Shown here in pieces: positions 1 to 7,065 of a stretch of DNA of 7,667 nucleotides. Numbering within the stretch: position 1 is the stretch's first letter; every line of letters starts with the position of its first letter. A model generated the notes under the pieces. It was not told the DNA's origin. It saw nothing but the letters and a program-made list of their open reading frames with translations, and did not search any database. Both the position numbers and the translations under genes were made by a program. This DNA comes from CAZJWR01 sp964549765 (GTDB taxonomy: Bacteria > Zixibacteria > MSB-5A5 > GN15 > JAAZOE01): contig CAZJWR010000106.1 in NCBI GenBank assembly GCA_964549765.1, forward strand, positions 1 through 7,667, in the 5' to 3' direction.

Positions 1-2
1 AC

Positions 3-851
3 GCCACGCCCCATTCCATGATGTTCTGGGACACCATCGCGTTGGGCGGCTACCTTGTCCTCAATATTCTCATCAGTCGCGTTACACTCGACGCCGAACG
101 CAAATCGATCGCCCCTCCGGGATGGATCAAGCCGTTTATCATCCTCTCGATCCCGTGGGCCATCAGCATTCACACTGTCACGGCCTTTCTGTACGCCGGT
201 TTGGCCGCGCGCCCGTTCTGGATGACGGCCATTTTGGCACCGCGCTTTCTGGCGTCGGCTTTCGCGTCCGGCCCGGCGCTGTTGATTCTGGTTTGCCTTT
301 TAATCCGGCGCTTAACCGGATTCGATGCCGGCGAAAAGGCCATTAACAAGCTGGCCGTGATCGTCACCTACGCCATGTCCATCAACGTCTTTTTTGTCCT
401 GATGGAAGTGTTCACCGCCGTGTACAGCAGCATGCCCGAGCATACGTCCCATTTCGAATATCTCTTCTTCGGGCTTAACGGAAAAAATGCTCTCGTTCCC
501 TGGATGTGGGCATCGGAGATTCTGGCGGCCCTGACGTTAATCTTACTGCTGAATCCCAAGACGCGAAGACGTACCAATACGCTGGCTGTCGCCTGCGTCG
601 CCGTTTTCGCATCCATCTGGATCGACAAGGGCATGGGCATGGTCGTCACCGGTTTTATCCCCAACCCGCTGGGACAGGTGATGGAATACACGCCGACCTT
701 CATCGAAATTCTCATTACGCTCGGCGTTTACGCCATGGGCATTCTGATCGTAACCGGACTATACAAGGTCGCCCTATCGGTAAAGAAGACGCAGCACCCG
801 GAGGCATGGAAAAGGAGCGTGGGAACCGATTTGGAACAAGTCGAAGCATAG
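3..851 (+). CDS. dsrP: DsrP, NrfD-family membrane subunit of DsrMKJOP (5' partial)
   Basis: Integral membrane quinone-interacting subunit of the DsrMKJOP complex, which exchanges electrons between the quinone pool and cytoplasmic sulfite reduction (DsrC/DsrAB). The frame is open to the left edge (ATPHS precedes two Met codons at 18 and 21). NrfD-family DsrP proteins are near 400 residues, so roughly the first third lies outside the window and those Met codons are internal. The visible 282 residues hold about seven hydrophobic helices. DsrP-like signatures are SIPWAISIHTVTAFLYAGL, RPFWMTAILAPRFLASAFAS, and IWIDKGMGMVVTGF followed by NPLGQVMEYTPT near the C-terminus; the short tail is charged and probably cytoplasmic. 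The next gene lies 70 nt downstream on the same strand. Generic NrfD/PsrC/HmeB subunits are the alternative, but the RPFW-ILAPRFLASAFASGPA run fits DsrP best. The identification is by remembered family pattern, not by a search. Confidence 0.85.
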   Translation, partial: ATPHSMMFWDTIALGGYLVLNILISRVTLDAERKSIAPPGWIKPFIILSIPWAISIHTVTAFLYAGLAARPFWMTAILAPRFLASAFASGPALLILVCLLIRRLTGFDAGEKAINKLAVIVTYAMSINVFFVLMEVFTAVYSSMPEHTSHFEYLFFGLNGKNALVPWMWASEILAALTLILLLNPKTRRRTNTLAVACVAVFASIWIDKGMGMVVTGFIPNPLGQVMEYTPTFIEILITLGVYAMGILIVTGLYKVALSVKKTQHPEAWKRSVGTDLEQVEA

Positions 852-883
852 ATGCATTCGACCCGTTGATTGAAAGGTGGTCC

Positions 884-925
884 ATGAGGAGGGGTTGTTC
901 AAAAACAACCCCTGCTTCATTATGA
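884..925 (+). CDS. Possible 13-codon leader minigene before the flavoprotein
   Basis: A short frame, MRRGCSKTTPASL, starts at ATG 884 and stops with TGA at 923-925. It overlaps the ATG at 922 of the next gene in the four-base ATGA pattern typical of translational coupling. A plausible ribosome-binding site, AGGTGG (875-880), precedes it, whereas ATG 922 has no Shine-Dalgarno close by. The frame contains the 10-bp hairpin at 890-913. A real but untested possibility is that ribosomes load here and re-initiate on the reductase. It may equally be a chance frame in a 70-nt gap. Confidence 0.3.
   Translation: MRRGCSKTTPASL
890..913 (+). promoter_or_regulatory. Perfect 10-bp hairpin in the dsrP-reductase gap
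   Basis: AGGGGTTGTT (890-899) pairs exactly with AACAACCCCT (904-913) around a CAAA loop. There is no T-run after the stem on either strand, so it is not a standard intrinsic terminator. The AGGAGG at 887-892 lies partly inside the 5' arm, so folding would hide it. Candidate roles are mRNA processing or stability between dsrP and the next gene, or control of translation initiation. Confidence 0.55.
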
Positions 926-2613
926 CGATTAAAAGATTTTCAGATGTAGTCGTTATCGGCGGGGTCGCCTGCGGCCCCAAAGCCGCCGCGACCCTGGCGC
1001 GGCGCCGTCCCGATCTAACCATCACGGTCTTCCAGAAGGAAAAGAATATATCCTACGGCACCTGCGGCCTGCCGTATTATGCGTCCGGCGACATAGACAG
1101 CTTCGAGGAGCTGACCAAAACCGGTTATGGCATCCCGCGCACGACCGAATTATTCCGACGAACCAAGGGATTCGACGTCATCCCCGAAGCCGAAGTCACC
1201 GCCATCGACCGCGATAACAAGACCATAACGGTCACCATGTTGGATTCCGGCAATTCATTCGCCCATGGCTACGGCACGCTGGTTATTGCCACCGGCGCCG
1301 CACCTAATAATCCGCCGTTTCCCGTTCCCGCTAGTCCCCGTATCACGCACTTTACGAGGCCCGATGACGCCATAAATTTCCGGCGCCTGGCCGAGCAGGG
1401 GCAGGTTAGCAAAGCGCTGATCGTCGGCGGAGGATTCATCGGATGTGAACTCGCCGAAGCCGCCGGAAGTCTCTGGGGAATAGAAGCCATCCTTGTCGAA
1501 AAGGAATCGCAGCTCCTCCCCTATATCCTCGATCCCGAAATGGCGGCAATTGTCAAACGCGAGCTAATGCGGCGGGATATCGAACTACATGTCGGCGCAG
1601 AGGTCGACCGGATCGAACTCGATGCAGAACAAAATCCGGTCGTGCATATTAATGGTATCGACCCGATAAGCGTCGATTATGTTTTTCTCTGCCTCGGCGT
1701 TCATCCCGAAAACGCCCTTGCCATAGCCTGCGGTCTGAACCTGGGCGTCACCGGCGGCATCGCCGTCGACACCCACTTGAGGACATCCGATCCGAACGTC
1801 TACGCCGGCGGCGACTGCATCGAAACGATTTGCCGTATTACCGAAAATCCCCGATACATCCCGATGGGATCGCTGGCGAATCGTCACGGGCGCGTGATCG
1901 CGGAAAATATCGCCGGCAATTCGACAGAATACTCCGGCGCGCTCGGAGCGTTCCTCGTCAAAGTTTTCGACCTCAATGTCGGCTCGATCGGATTATCGCA
2001 GCAGGCAGCTGAGAAAGCCGGTCTGCACATGGCATCGGTATGGGGGTCTTTTCCCGATAAGCCCGATTATTATCCCGAAGTAAAGACGATGAGTCTCAAG
2101 TTGGTGTACGAAGCCGACACGGGCCGAGTTATCGGGCTGCAGGCTGTCGGGAGTGGCGACATCTGCCGCCGGATCGATGCCGCCTCGGCGCTTATGCAGG
2201 CACAGGCGACAATCGACGATCTTCTGAAATTCGAACACGGCTACGCGCCACCGTACTCGGAGGCGCTGGATCCCCTGCATCATCTGGCCGCCATGGCTCA
2301 GGCGCAGATATCCCGTGGAATCGAATTCATCTCTCCTGCCGTCGGGTTGACAACGTCATCGGATGATACGATCTGGCTCGATATCCGCGAACCCGAAGAA
2401 ATCGAAGCCCAGCCGTGGCCGACCGATGGCCAGTTGGTAAAAATTCCGTTGAATGATCTCCGCGAACGCCTCGGCGAACTCGACAAGCAGACGTCCATCA
2501 TGCTGATCTGCAGACGCGGACCGCGTTCCTACCAGGCTTCGGTAATTCTCCATCAGGCCGGGTTCGAACACGTATACATTATCGGCGGCGGCTATCAGGC
2601 GGCGCAAGGGTAG
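922..2613 (+). CDS. CoA-disulfide/persulfide reductase fused to a rhodanese domain
   Basis: FAD- and NAD(P)H-dependent oxidoreductase of the CoA-disulfide reductase (CoADR-RHD/Npsr) type, expected to reduce CoA disulfides, persulfides or polysulfide in the cytoplasm. Taken from ATG 922 it has 563 residues. The order is: FAD-binding VVVIGGVACGPKAA (9-22); redox cysteine C48 in SYGTCGLPYY; NAD(P)H Rossmann motif VGGGFIGCE (168-176); second FAD motif VYAGGDC (293-299); dimerisation region with YAPPYSEALDP (441-451); and a C-terminal rhodanese domain (about 480-563) with its own active-site cysteine C530 in CRRGPRS. Both catalytic cysteines are present, so both halves look functional. The frame is open upstream to a GTG at 877, and a TTG at 895 follows an AGGAGG too closely. 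ATG 922 is preferred because the FAD motif then sits at the usual distance from the N-terminus. Position after dsrP suggests a role in sulfur respiration or sulfide/persulfide recycling. It is not DsrL, which is GltD-like. Confidence 0.85.
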   Translation: MTIKRFSDVVVIGGVACGPKAAATLARRRPDLTITVFQKEKNISYGTCGLPYYASGDIDSFEELTKTGYGIPRTTELFRRTKGFDVIPEAEVTAIDRDNKTITVTMLDSGNSFAHGYGTLVIATGAAPNNPPFPVPASPRITHFTRPDDAINFRRLAEQGQVSKALIVGGGFIGCELAEAAGSLWGIEAILVEKESQLLPYILDPEMAAIVKRELMRRDIELHVGAEVDRIELDAEQNPVVHINGIDPISVDYVFLCLGVHPENALAIACGLNLGVTGGIAVDTHLRTSDPNVYAGGDCIETICRITENPRYIPMGSLANRHGRVIAENIAGNSTEYSGALGAFLVKVFDLNVGSIGLSQQAAEKAGLHMASVWGSFPDKPDYYPEVKTMSLKLVYEADTGRVIGLQAVGSGDICRRIDAASALMQAQATIDDLLKFEHGYAPPYSEALDPLHHLAAMAQAQISRGIEFISPAVGLTTSSDDTIWLDIREPEEIEAQPWPTDGQLVKIPLNDLRERLGELDKQTSIMLICRRGPRSYQASVILHQAGFEHVYIIGGGYQAAQG

Positions 2614-2627
2614 GCTTCAATGCACGA

Positions 2628-3869
2628 ATGGAATCCGATTCGATGATATCATGCACTTGGCAACTCGCTGTATGCGGCATAAATCACAAATCCGCCTCGC
2701 TCGATGAGCGCGAACCGCTGCAGCTCGGCCGCGAAGATATGGCCCACGCCAATGCTACATTGTGCGACCTGTCCGGCGTCCGGGAATCGGTGGTCGTCGC
2801 CACCTGCAATCGAATCGAATTCTATATGGTCACCGACCGGGATCAGAAACCGCTCGACATCATCGCGACATTCTACCGTGAATTCAAAAATGCCGACATC
2901 TCTGCGATGCAGTCGAACTTCTACGTCTACAACAACCGCGAAGCCGCCGATCATCTCTTCCGGGTCAGCTCCAGCATAGATTCCATGGTTGTCGGGGAGA
3001 ACCAGATTCTCGGCCAGGTCAAAGACGCCTACTCGTCGGCCTGCGCCGTCAAATCGGCCGGCAAGGTGATGCATCGCCTGTTCCATCAGGCTTTTCGCGC
3101 CGGCAAACAGGTCCGGTCCGATACCGAACTGGGCCAGGGTGCCTGCTCGGTATCCACCGCCGCGATTGAGATGCTCAAGCCGAAATTGCAGGCCATCGAC
3201 CATCCCCTTATCCTGATGATCGGCCTGAACCAGATGATTACGCTGGCCGTATCGCGCCTGAAACGGCGCGGCTATGACCGATTCATGTTCGCCAATCGCA
3301 CGGAACAACTCGCTGTCGAATTTGCATCCGAGCATAACGCCGAGGGTTATGGCCTCGATGAACTCCCGGCGCTTCTTTCCCAAGCCGATATCGTCATCAG
3401 TTGCACCGGTTCGCCGTTACCGATTATCACCGATGATGTCATCGATGAAATGCTCGCGCACAACCCCGGCAAGCATCTGATAATCGCCGACCTGGCCGTC
3501 CCCCGCGACGTGGAAATCAAAGAGGACCACGCCGGGATCGATTACTACAATCTCGACGATGTCAAGGCGCACGCCGAAAACAGTCAGTCGTCGCGCGAGG
3601 ATGCCATTCCCGACGCAGAAGGTTTGATCGAGCGCAAGCTCGAGCAGTTCATGTACTGGTTCGATCATGTCCGCCATGAACCGATATACAACGGCCTGAC
3701 CGAAACCTTCGAGCAAATCCGTCGCGACGAGTTGAAACGTGTCATCGAAAACCTATCTCCGGAATCGCGCGATACCATCGACCGCGCTACCCGCCGTATC
3801 GTGGAACGCATCATGCAGATAAAATTCCGCGCCGCGGCAGCCCCCGATAAAGAGAAAGCGGAGAAATAA
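2628..3869 (+). CDS. hemA: Glutamyl-tRNA reductase
   Basis: Reduces glutamyl-tRNA(Glu) with NADPH to glutamate-1-semialdehyde, the first committed step of the C5 route to tetrapyrroles. It has 413 residues, normal for the family. Visible landmarks are GINHKSAS (17-24), catalytic cysteine C60 in ATCNRIEFY, the VVGENQILGQVK block (121-132), the helix MHRLFHQAFRAGKQVRSDTE (148-167), DLAVPRDVE in the NADPH domain, and a C-terminal dimerisation helix region ending RRIVERIMQIKF. The NADPH-binding loop is unusual: the normal GAGEMG is IGLNQMI here (G199 to I204). The start is uncertain: ATG 2628 has no clear ribosome-binding site, and the in-frame ATG 2643 would give MISCTWQLAVCGINHK. Only 14 nt follow the reductase gene, so it is probably co-transcribed. 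In this position it should feed siroheme, and perhaps heme, synthesis for the dsr system. Confidence 0.93.
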   Translation: MESDSMISCTWQLAVCGINHKSASLDEREPLQLGREDMAHANATLCDLSGVRESVVVATCNRIEFYMVTDRDQKPLDIIATFYREFKNADISAMQSNFYVYNNREAADHLFRVSSSIDSMVVGENQILGQVKDAYSSACAVKSAGKVMHRLFHQAFRAGKQVRSDTELGQGACSVSTAAIEMLKPKLQAIDHPLILMIGLNQMITLAVSRLKRRGYDRFMFANRTEQLAVEFASEHNAEGYGLDELPALLSQADIVISCTGSPLPIITDDVIDEMLAHNPGKHLIIADLAVPRDVEIKEDHAGIDYYNLDDVKAHAENSQSSREDAIPDAEGLIERKLEQFMYWFDHVRHEPIYNGLTETFEQIRRDELKRVIENLSPESRDTIDRATRRIVERIMQIKFRAAAAPDKEKAEK

Positions 3870-3872
3870 ATC

Positions 3873-4532
3873 ATGGCCTATAAATACCTCCCGATAAATC
3901 TGTCAATCCGGAATCGCCGCGTGCTGGTCGTCGGGGGCGGCACCGTCGCCCTGCGCAAAGTCGATACCCTGCTCGATTACGACGCCGAAATCACCGTCGT
4001 CGCGCCGGAGCCGAATGACAAAATCGATTATTACGCTTCCAAGAACAAAATCATGCTGCATCGGCGTCCCTATCAATCTCCCGAAGCCGGCGATTACGGC
4101 CTGGTCATATCCGCCAGCGACGATCCGGCGGTCAACCGGGAAGTGTATGACGACTGCGACAACGCCGGTGTCCTGGTCAATATCGTCGACAATCCTCCCC
4201 TGTGCACGTTTACGTTTCCGGCCACGGTCCGCCGTGACTGCCTGTCGCTCGCCATATCGACTGACGGTAAGGCCCCGTTTCTTGCAGCTCACCTTCGGTT
4301 GATCCTCGAGGAATTCTTTCCGCAGCACTGGACAAAAATCGCACGATTAGCCTCCGAATACCGCAGGATGGTTCAGACCCGTTGGGGCGACGATCATGAC
4401 CGCCGTATGGCCGCGCTGGAACGGTTCCTCTCTGCCGACTGGAAGGAACTGGTCAAAGAGAAGGATGAACGGGAACTTATGGACGTCCTCGAACGGCTGG
4501 TCGCCCCGCCGTCGGCGGCGGATACGATTTGA
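3873..4532 (+). CDS. Precorrin-2 dehydrogenase / sirohydrochlorin ferrochelatase
   Basis: Stand-alone counterpart of the CysG N-terminal module (Met8p/SirC/YlnF family). It oxidises precorrin-2 with NAD+ to sirohydrochlorin and, in bifunctional members, inserts Fe2+ to make siroheme. It has 219 residues, the usual size. The NAD-binding Rossmann motif is VLVVGGGTVALRKV (17-30). ISASDDPAVNREV (79-91) and VNIVDNPPLCTFTFPA (102-117) follow; D106 in the latter matches the catalytic aspartate of the family. The conserved chelatase loop usually written ISTGGKSP reads ISTDGKAP (128-135). The C-terminal third is helical and charged. The start at ATG 3873 is supported by GGAG at 3860-3863, nine bases upstream inside the end of hemA; only 3 nt separate the genes, which implies tight co-expression. 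Whether it also chelates iron, or only dehydrogenates, cannot be decided here. Confidence 0.9.
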   Translation: MAYKYLPINLSIRNRRVLVVGGGTVALRKVDTLLDYDAEITVVAPEPNDKIDYYASKNKIMLHRRPYQSPEAGDYGLVISASDDPAVNREVYDDCDNAGVLVNIVDNPPLCTFTFPATVRRDCLSLAISTDGKAPFLAAHLRLILEEFFPQHWTKIARLASEYRRMVQTRWGDDHDRRMAALERFLSADWKELVKEKDERELMDVLERLVAPPSAADTI

Positions 4533-4587
4533 ATATGTCCACAAACCGGTTGCTTTTTCGAATTCCCGACGTTTATTTGTCCGAGTT

Positions 4588-6129
4588 ATGAACGTGAAAA
4601 AACCGGGTAAAGTCTATCTCATCGGGGCCGGGCCGGGCGATCCCGGCCTGATAACCGTCAAGGGCAAACAGCTTCTGGATAAATGCCAGGCGATCATCTA
4701 TGACAATCTCGTCCCGTCCGAACTGATCGTTGCCCTTCCCGACGACGTGCAGAGATTCTACGTCGGTAAGAAAGCGGGCGTACATCCGGTGCCCCAGGAA
4801 AAAATCAACGAATTGATGCTCAAGCTTGCCCGCGAGGGCTGCTGCGTGGCGCGGCTCAAAGGCAGTGACCCGCTCATTTTCGGCCGCGGCGGCGAGGAGG
4901 CTAAATTCCTGAAGGAGCACGGCATCCCGTTCGAAATCGTAACCGGCGTCACTTCCGGCGTCGCCGGCCCCAACTACGCCGGAATCCCCTGCACCGACCG
5001 CTACCTGGCGTCGTCGGTGATATTTCTCACCGGTCACAAGGCCAGCGATAAATACAAATCGAGCGTTGCCTGGGAATGGGTGGCCGAGGCCAAAAACTGC
5101 ACCGTCGTCATCTACATGGGCGTCGGCGAAATCGCCAACATCGTCCGGCGTCTGATCAACAACGGCATGGCCGCCGATACGCCCGCCGCGATCATCGAAC
5201 GTGGAACGTTTCCTTCGCAACGAATTTTTACCGGCAATCTGCGCCGGCTTCCCGATATCGTCGCGGCCGAGAACGTTACCCCGCCGGCGCTGTTCGTTAT
5301 CGGCCAGGTGGTAACGCTCCGCCCCTGGCTCGATTGGTTCGACGGGCGGCCGTTGTCCGGTATCCGGGTCATGGTCCTGCGGCCCGCCGATCAGGCCGGC
5401 GATCTCTACGAACGACTCCGCGAACTGGGTGCCGAACCGATGCCGTATCCGACTATCGCCACCGCCACGTACGACGATCCCGACGGCTGGTCGCGCATGC
5501 TCAAGACGTCGGCTGATAAAAACTGGCTCGTTTTCACCAGCGCCAACGGCGTTCGGTATTTCTTCGATCAATTCGTACACAAAGCCGGCGACATTCGCCA
5601 TTTGGCCCGATTCAAGATCGCCGTCGTCGGTCCGGCCACATCGCAGGCGCTTTTGGAGCGGCATGTCGAGGCCGATTTCGTTGCGTCGCGAGCTACCGGC
5701 GATGATCTTGCCCACGAGATGGCCGAACAGATCGACCTCTCCGGTGCAGTTGTCATTCGCGTCCGGGGTGATCTCGCCCGCACTACCATCGAGGACACCC
5801 TGCCCGCATCTGGAGCCACCGTTATTCCCCTGACCGTCTATCGCACCTATCATCGCGTGTGGCCGGACGGTTTCAAGGACAAGCTGTTCGATCATCCGCC
5901 GCACGCCGTACTCTTCACCAGCGCCTCGACGGTCAAGGGGCTGGCCGATAATCTGACGGACGATGAGCTGCACATGCTGATGTCAGATGCGAAAATCTTT
6001 TCGCTCGGCCCGATGGTCACCCGTACGTTGACGGAAGTCGGTTTCGAGTCCACTCGCGAAGCCAACCCGCATACCATTCCGGGGCTCATCGACACTCTGC
6101 TCGATATCTATACTAAACGCGATGCCTGA
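4588..6129 (+). CDS. cobA-hemD: Uroporphyrinogen-III C-methyltransferase / uroporphyrinogen-III synthase fusion
   Basis: Bifunctional enzyme. HemD cyclises hydroxymethylbilane to uroporphyrinogen III, and CobA (SUMT) adds two methyl groups from S-adenosylmethionine to give precorrin-2. Taken from ATG 4588 it has 513 residues. The CobA half (about 6-245) shows GAGPGDPGL (13-21), RLKGSDPLIFGRGGEE (89-104), GVTSGVAGPNYAGIPCTDR (120-138), TGH (148-150), YMG (176-178) and PALFVIG (233-239). The HemD half (about 258-510) shows VFTSANGVRYFF (315-326), VVGPATSQAL (346-355), VLFTSAST (441-448) and FSLGP (471-475). The frame stays open back to 4396, overlapping the previous gene, but the upstream residues look like an out-of-frame reading of it. 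ATG 4588 starts just before the conserved KVYLIGAGPG; its ribosome-binding site is weak. A 55-nt gap separates it from the dehydrogenase gene. This fusion is common in anaerobes. Confidence 0.93.
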   Translation: MNVKKPGKVYLIGAGPGDPGLITVKGKQLLDKCQAIIYDNLVPSELIVALPDDVQRFYVGKKAGVHPVPQEKINELMLKLAREGCCVARLKGSDPLIFGRGGEEAKFLKEHGIPFEIVTGVTSGVAGPNYAGIPCTDRYLASSVIFLTGHKASDKYKSSVAWEWVAEAKNCTVVIYMGVGEIANIVRRLINNGMAADTPAAIIERGTFPSQRIFTGNLRRLPDIVAAENVTPPALFVIGQVVTLRPWLDWFDGRPLSGIRVMVLRPADQAGDLYERLRELGAEPMPYPTIATATYDDPDGWSRMLKTSADKNWLVFTSANGVRYFFDQFVHKAGDIRHLARFKIAVVGPATSQALLERHVEADFVASRATGDDLAHEMAEQIDLSGAVVIRVRGDLARTTIEDTLPASGATVIPLTVYRTYHRVWPDGFKDKLFDHPPHAVLFTSASTVKGLADNLTDDELHMLMSDAKIFSLGPMVTRTLTEVGFESTREANPHTIPGLIDTLLDIYTKRDA

Positions 6130-6137
6130 TTTTCGGT

Positions 6138-6875
6138 TCAGGGCGTGGGAATTCCGTGGCCGGTTAGAACACTGATGATCGCATAAATTATTCCCCCGAG
6201 CAGACCGCCGATATTGGCCAGCATGTGGACCCCGATGGCCGGGATCAGGCTATCGGAACGGGACCGTTCGTGCCCTGCCAATAGCCCCACGGAAAAGGTG
6301 AAGGGGAGAATAATGGCCATCGTCGTCACGCCGGCGCCGCTTCGCAGCAAGACCAGATGCATGGCGGCGAAGGCCAGGGCGCTGACCAGCACCGGTATTT
6401 GAATACGGAAGAAGACGAGTTTTATTGATGCCGTAGTCGCCTGCGCGATATGACTCTGGATGAATCCCCGCGTGAATATCTCCTCGATGATACTCGAAAA
6501 TACCCAGGCGAAGAGAATAATCTGCGGCAGACTCATTTTCTTGACGAACGGGTTTCCCCCGGCGCCGGTGATCAGGACCGTTCCCGTAGCGGCCATTCCG
6601 AGAACCAGCGCGGCCCCGGCGGCCACGGCGATGTGCCCCATGTTGGCGGCTTTTAGATAATCGCCCTGCGGCCGGCGAAAACCGTAGTCGGAAAAACGCG
6701 CTCTGCCCAAAATCCAAATGGCGATGAGCGATAACGTCAATTCGAGCGCTTGGGTCGTCGCGATTGGGGCGATGACGCCGCTGACAACTATCTTGGGAAG
6801 GAGAATGGCGACGATATAAATGAAAAGTCCGACCACGAGGGCGGAGACGATACGAGACGTTGCCGATTGTGACAT
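6138..6875 (-). CDS. CPBP-family intramembrane metalloprotease
   Basis: Membrane protein of 245 residues with about six to eight hydrophobic helices and the three CPBP (Abi/Rce1-like) motifs: EEIFTRG (131-137, paired glutamates plus arginine), FAAMH (169-173), and H217-x3-N221 in GVHMLANIGG. The glutamates and histidines form the proposed metal/catalytic centre facing the membrane interior. Known relatives process prenylated proteins (Rce1) or protect against self-made bacteriocins, but most bacterial members have no known substrate. The start at ATG 6875 (reverse strand) has GCGAGG upstream at a good distance. It is convergent with cobA-hemD, with 8 nt between stop codons, and there is no functional link to the siroheme operon that I can see. 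No partner peptide or bacteriocin gene is visible beside it. Confidence 0.88.
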   Translation of the reverse strand: MSQSATSRIVSALVVGLFIYIVAILLPKIVVSGVIAPIATTQALELTLSLIAIWILGRARFSDYGFRRPQGDYLKAANMGHIAVAAGAALVLGMAATGTVLITGAGGNPFVKKMSLPQIILFAWVFSSIIEEIFTRGFIQSHIAQATTASIKLVFFRIQIPVLVSALAFAAMHLVLLRSGAGVTTMAIILPFTFSVGLLAGHERSRSDSLIPAIGVHMLANIGGLLGGIIYAIISVLTGHGIPTP

Positions 6876-6973
6876 GAGAAACCTCGCTTATTGCTCCTGC
6901 ACATGAATCATGCCCGGCCGTCGCGGGACGACGATATTTCCCAGATTACGCCGGTGCTCTAATCAAGTCGAAT

Positions 6974-6996
6974 GGCGGAAGTCGGGGACTTCCGCC
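6974..6996. repeat. Perfect 10-bp hairpin, REP-like
   Basis: GGCGGAAGTC (6974-6983) and GACTTCCGCC (6987-6996) are exact inverse complements around a GGG loop. There is no adjacent T-run, so a terminator is unlikely. It lies upstream of the protease gene and downstream of the 73-residue gene, and it opens a cluster of consecutive inverted repeats reaching 7054. The compact GC-rich palindrome resembles dispersed extragenic palindromes, but its copy number cannot be seen from one window. Confidence 0.6.
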
Positions 6997-7029
6997 CTAC
7001 GAGACTGTAGGCCACCCATGAGGTGCGCC
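6996..7029. repeat. Two overlapping short hairpins in the palindrome cluster
   Basis: CCTAC (6996-7000) pairs with GTAGG (7007-7011) around GAGACT. Overlapping it, GGCCACC (7010-7016) pairs with GGTGCGCC (7022-7029) around CATGA, with one bulged C. The two share bases and would compete, so they could be alternative folds of one element. Confidence 0.4.
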
Positions 7030-7034
7030 GCAAT

Positions 7035-7054
7035 CCTGCAGCTAAAGCTTCAGG
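7035..7054. repeat. Imperfect 8-bp hairpin closing the palindrome cluster
   Basis: CCTGCAGC (7035-7042) faces GCTTCAGG (7047-7054) across a TAAA loop with one mismatch. It ends 11 nt beyond the stop codon of the 73-residue gene (7066-7287, reverse strand), so it would lie in that gene's 3' mRNA. No T-run follows it on that strand, so a terminator role is weak. Confidence 0.4.
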
Positions 7055-7065
7055 CGCCCGATTAC

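Noticed and set aside
877..921. GTG start at 877 adding 15 residues to the flavoprotein
   Set aside because: The extra residues fall in the hairpin region and are not expected before the FAD motif. It is not excluded, as ATG 922 lacks a close ribosome-binding site.
2649..3383. A 244-codon open frame on the - strand
   Set aside because: Antisense shadow of hemA; low-complexity G/R/D-rich product with no motif.
4396..4587. N-terminal extension of the CobA-HemD fusion
   Set aside because: It overlaps the end of the preceding gene, reads as a +1-frame shadow rich in R and W, and precedes the conserved CobA start by 64 residues.
4573..5973. A 466-codon open frame on the - strand
   Set aside because: It lies wholly opposite cobA-hemD, which has clear family motifs. 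The antisense protein has no recognisable domain and its frame follows from codon bias.
6125..6142. Intrinsic terminator between cobA-hemD and the protease gene
   Set aside because: The stem has only 5 bp and there is no T-run on either strand.
6890..6970. Sigma-70 promoter for the protease gene
   Set aside because: A TTGATT is present on the reverse strand but no -10 hexamer lies at 16-18 bases from it.
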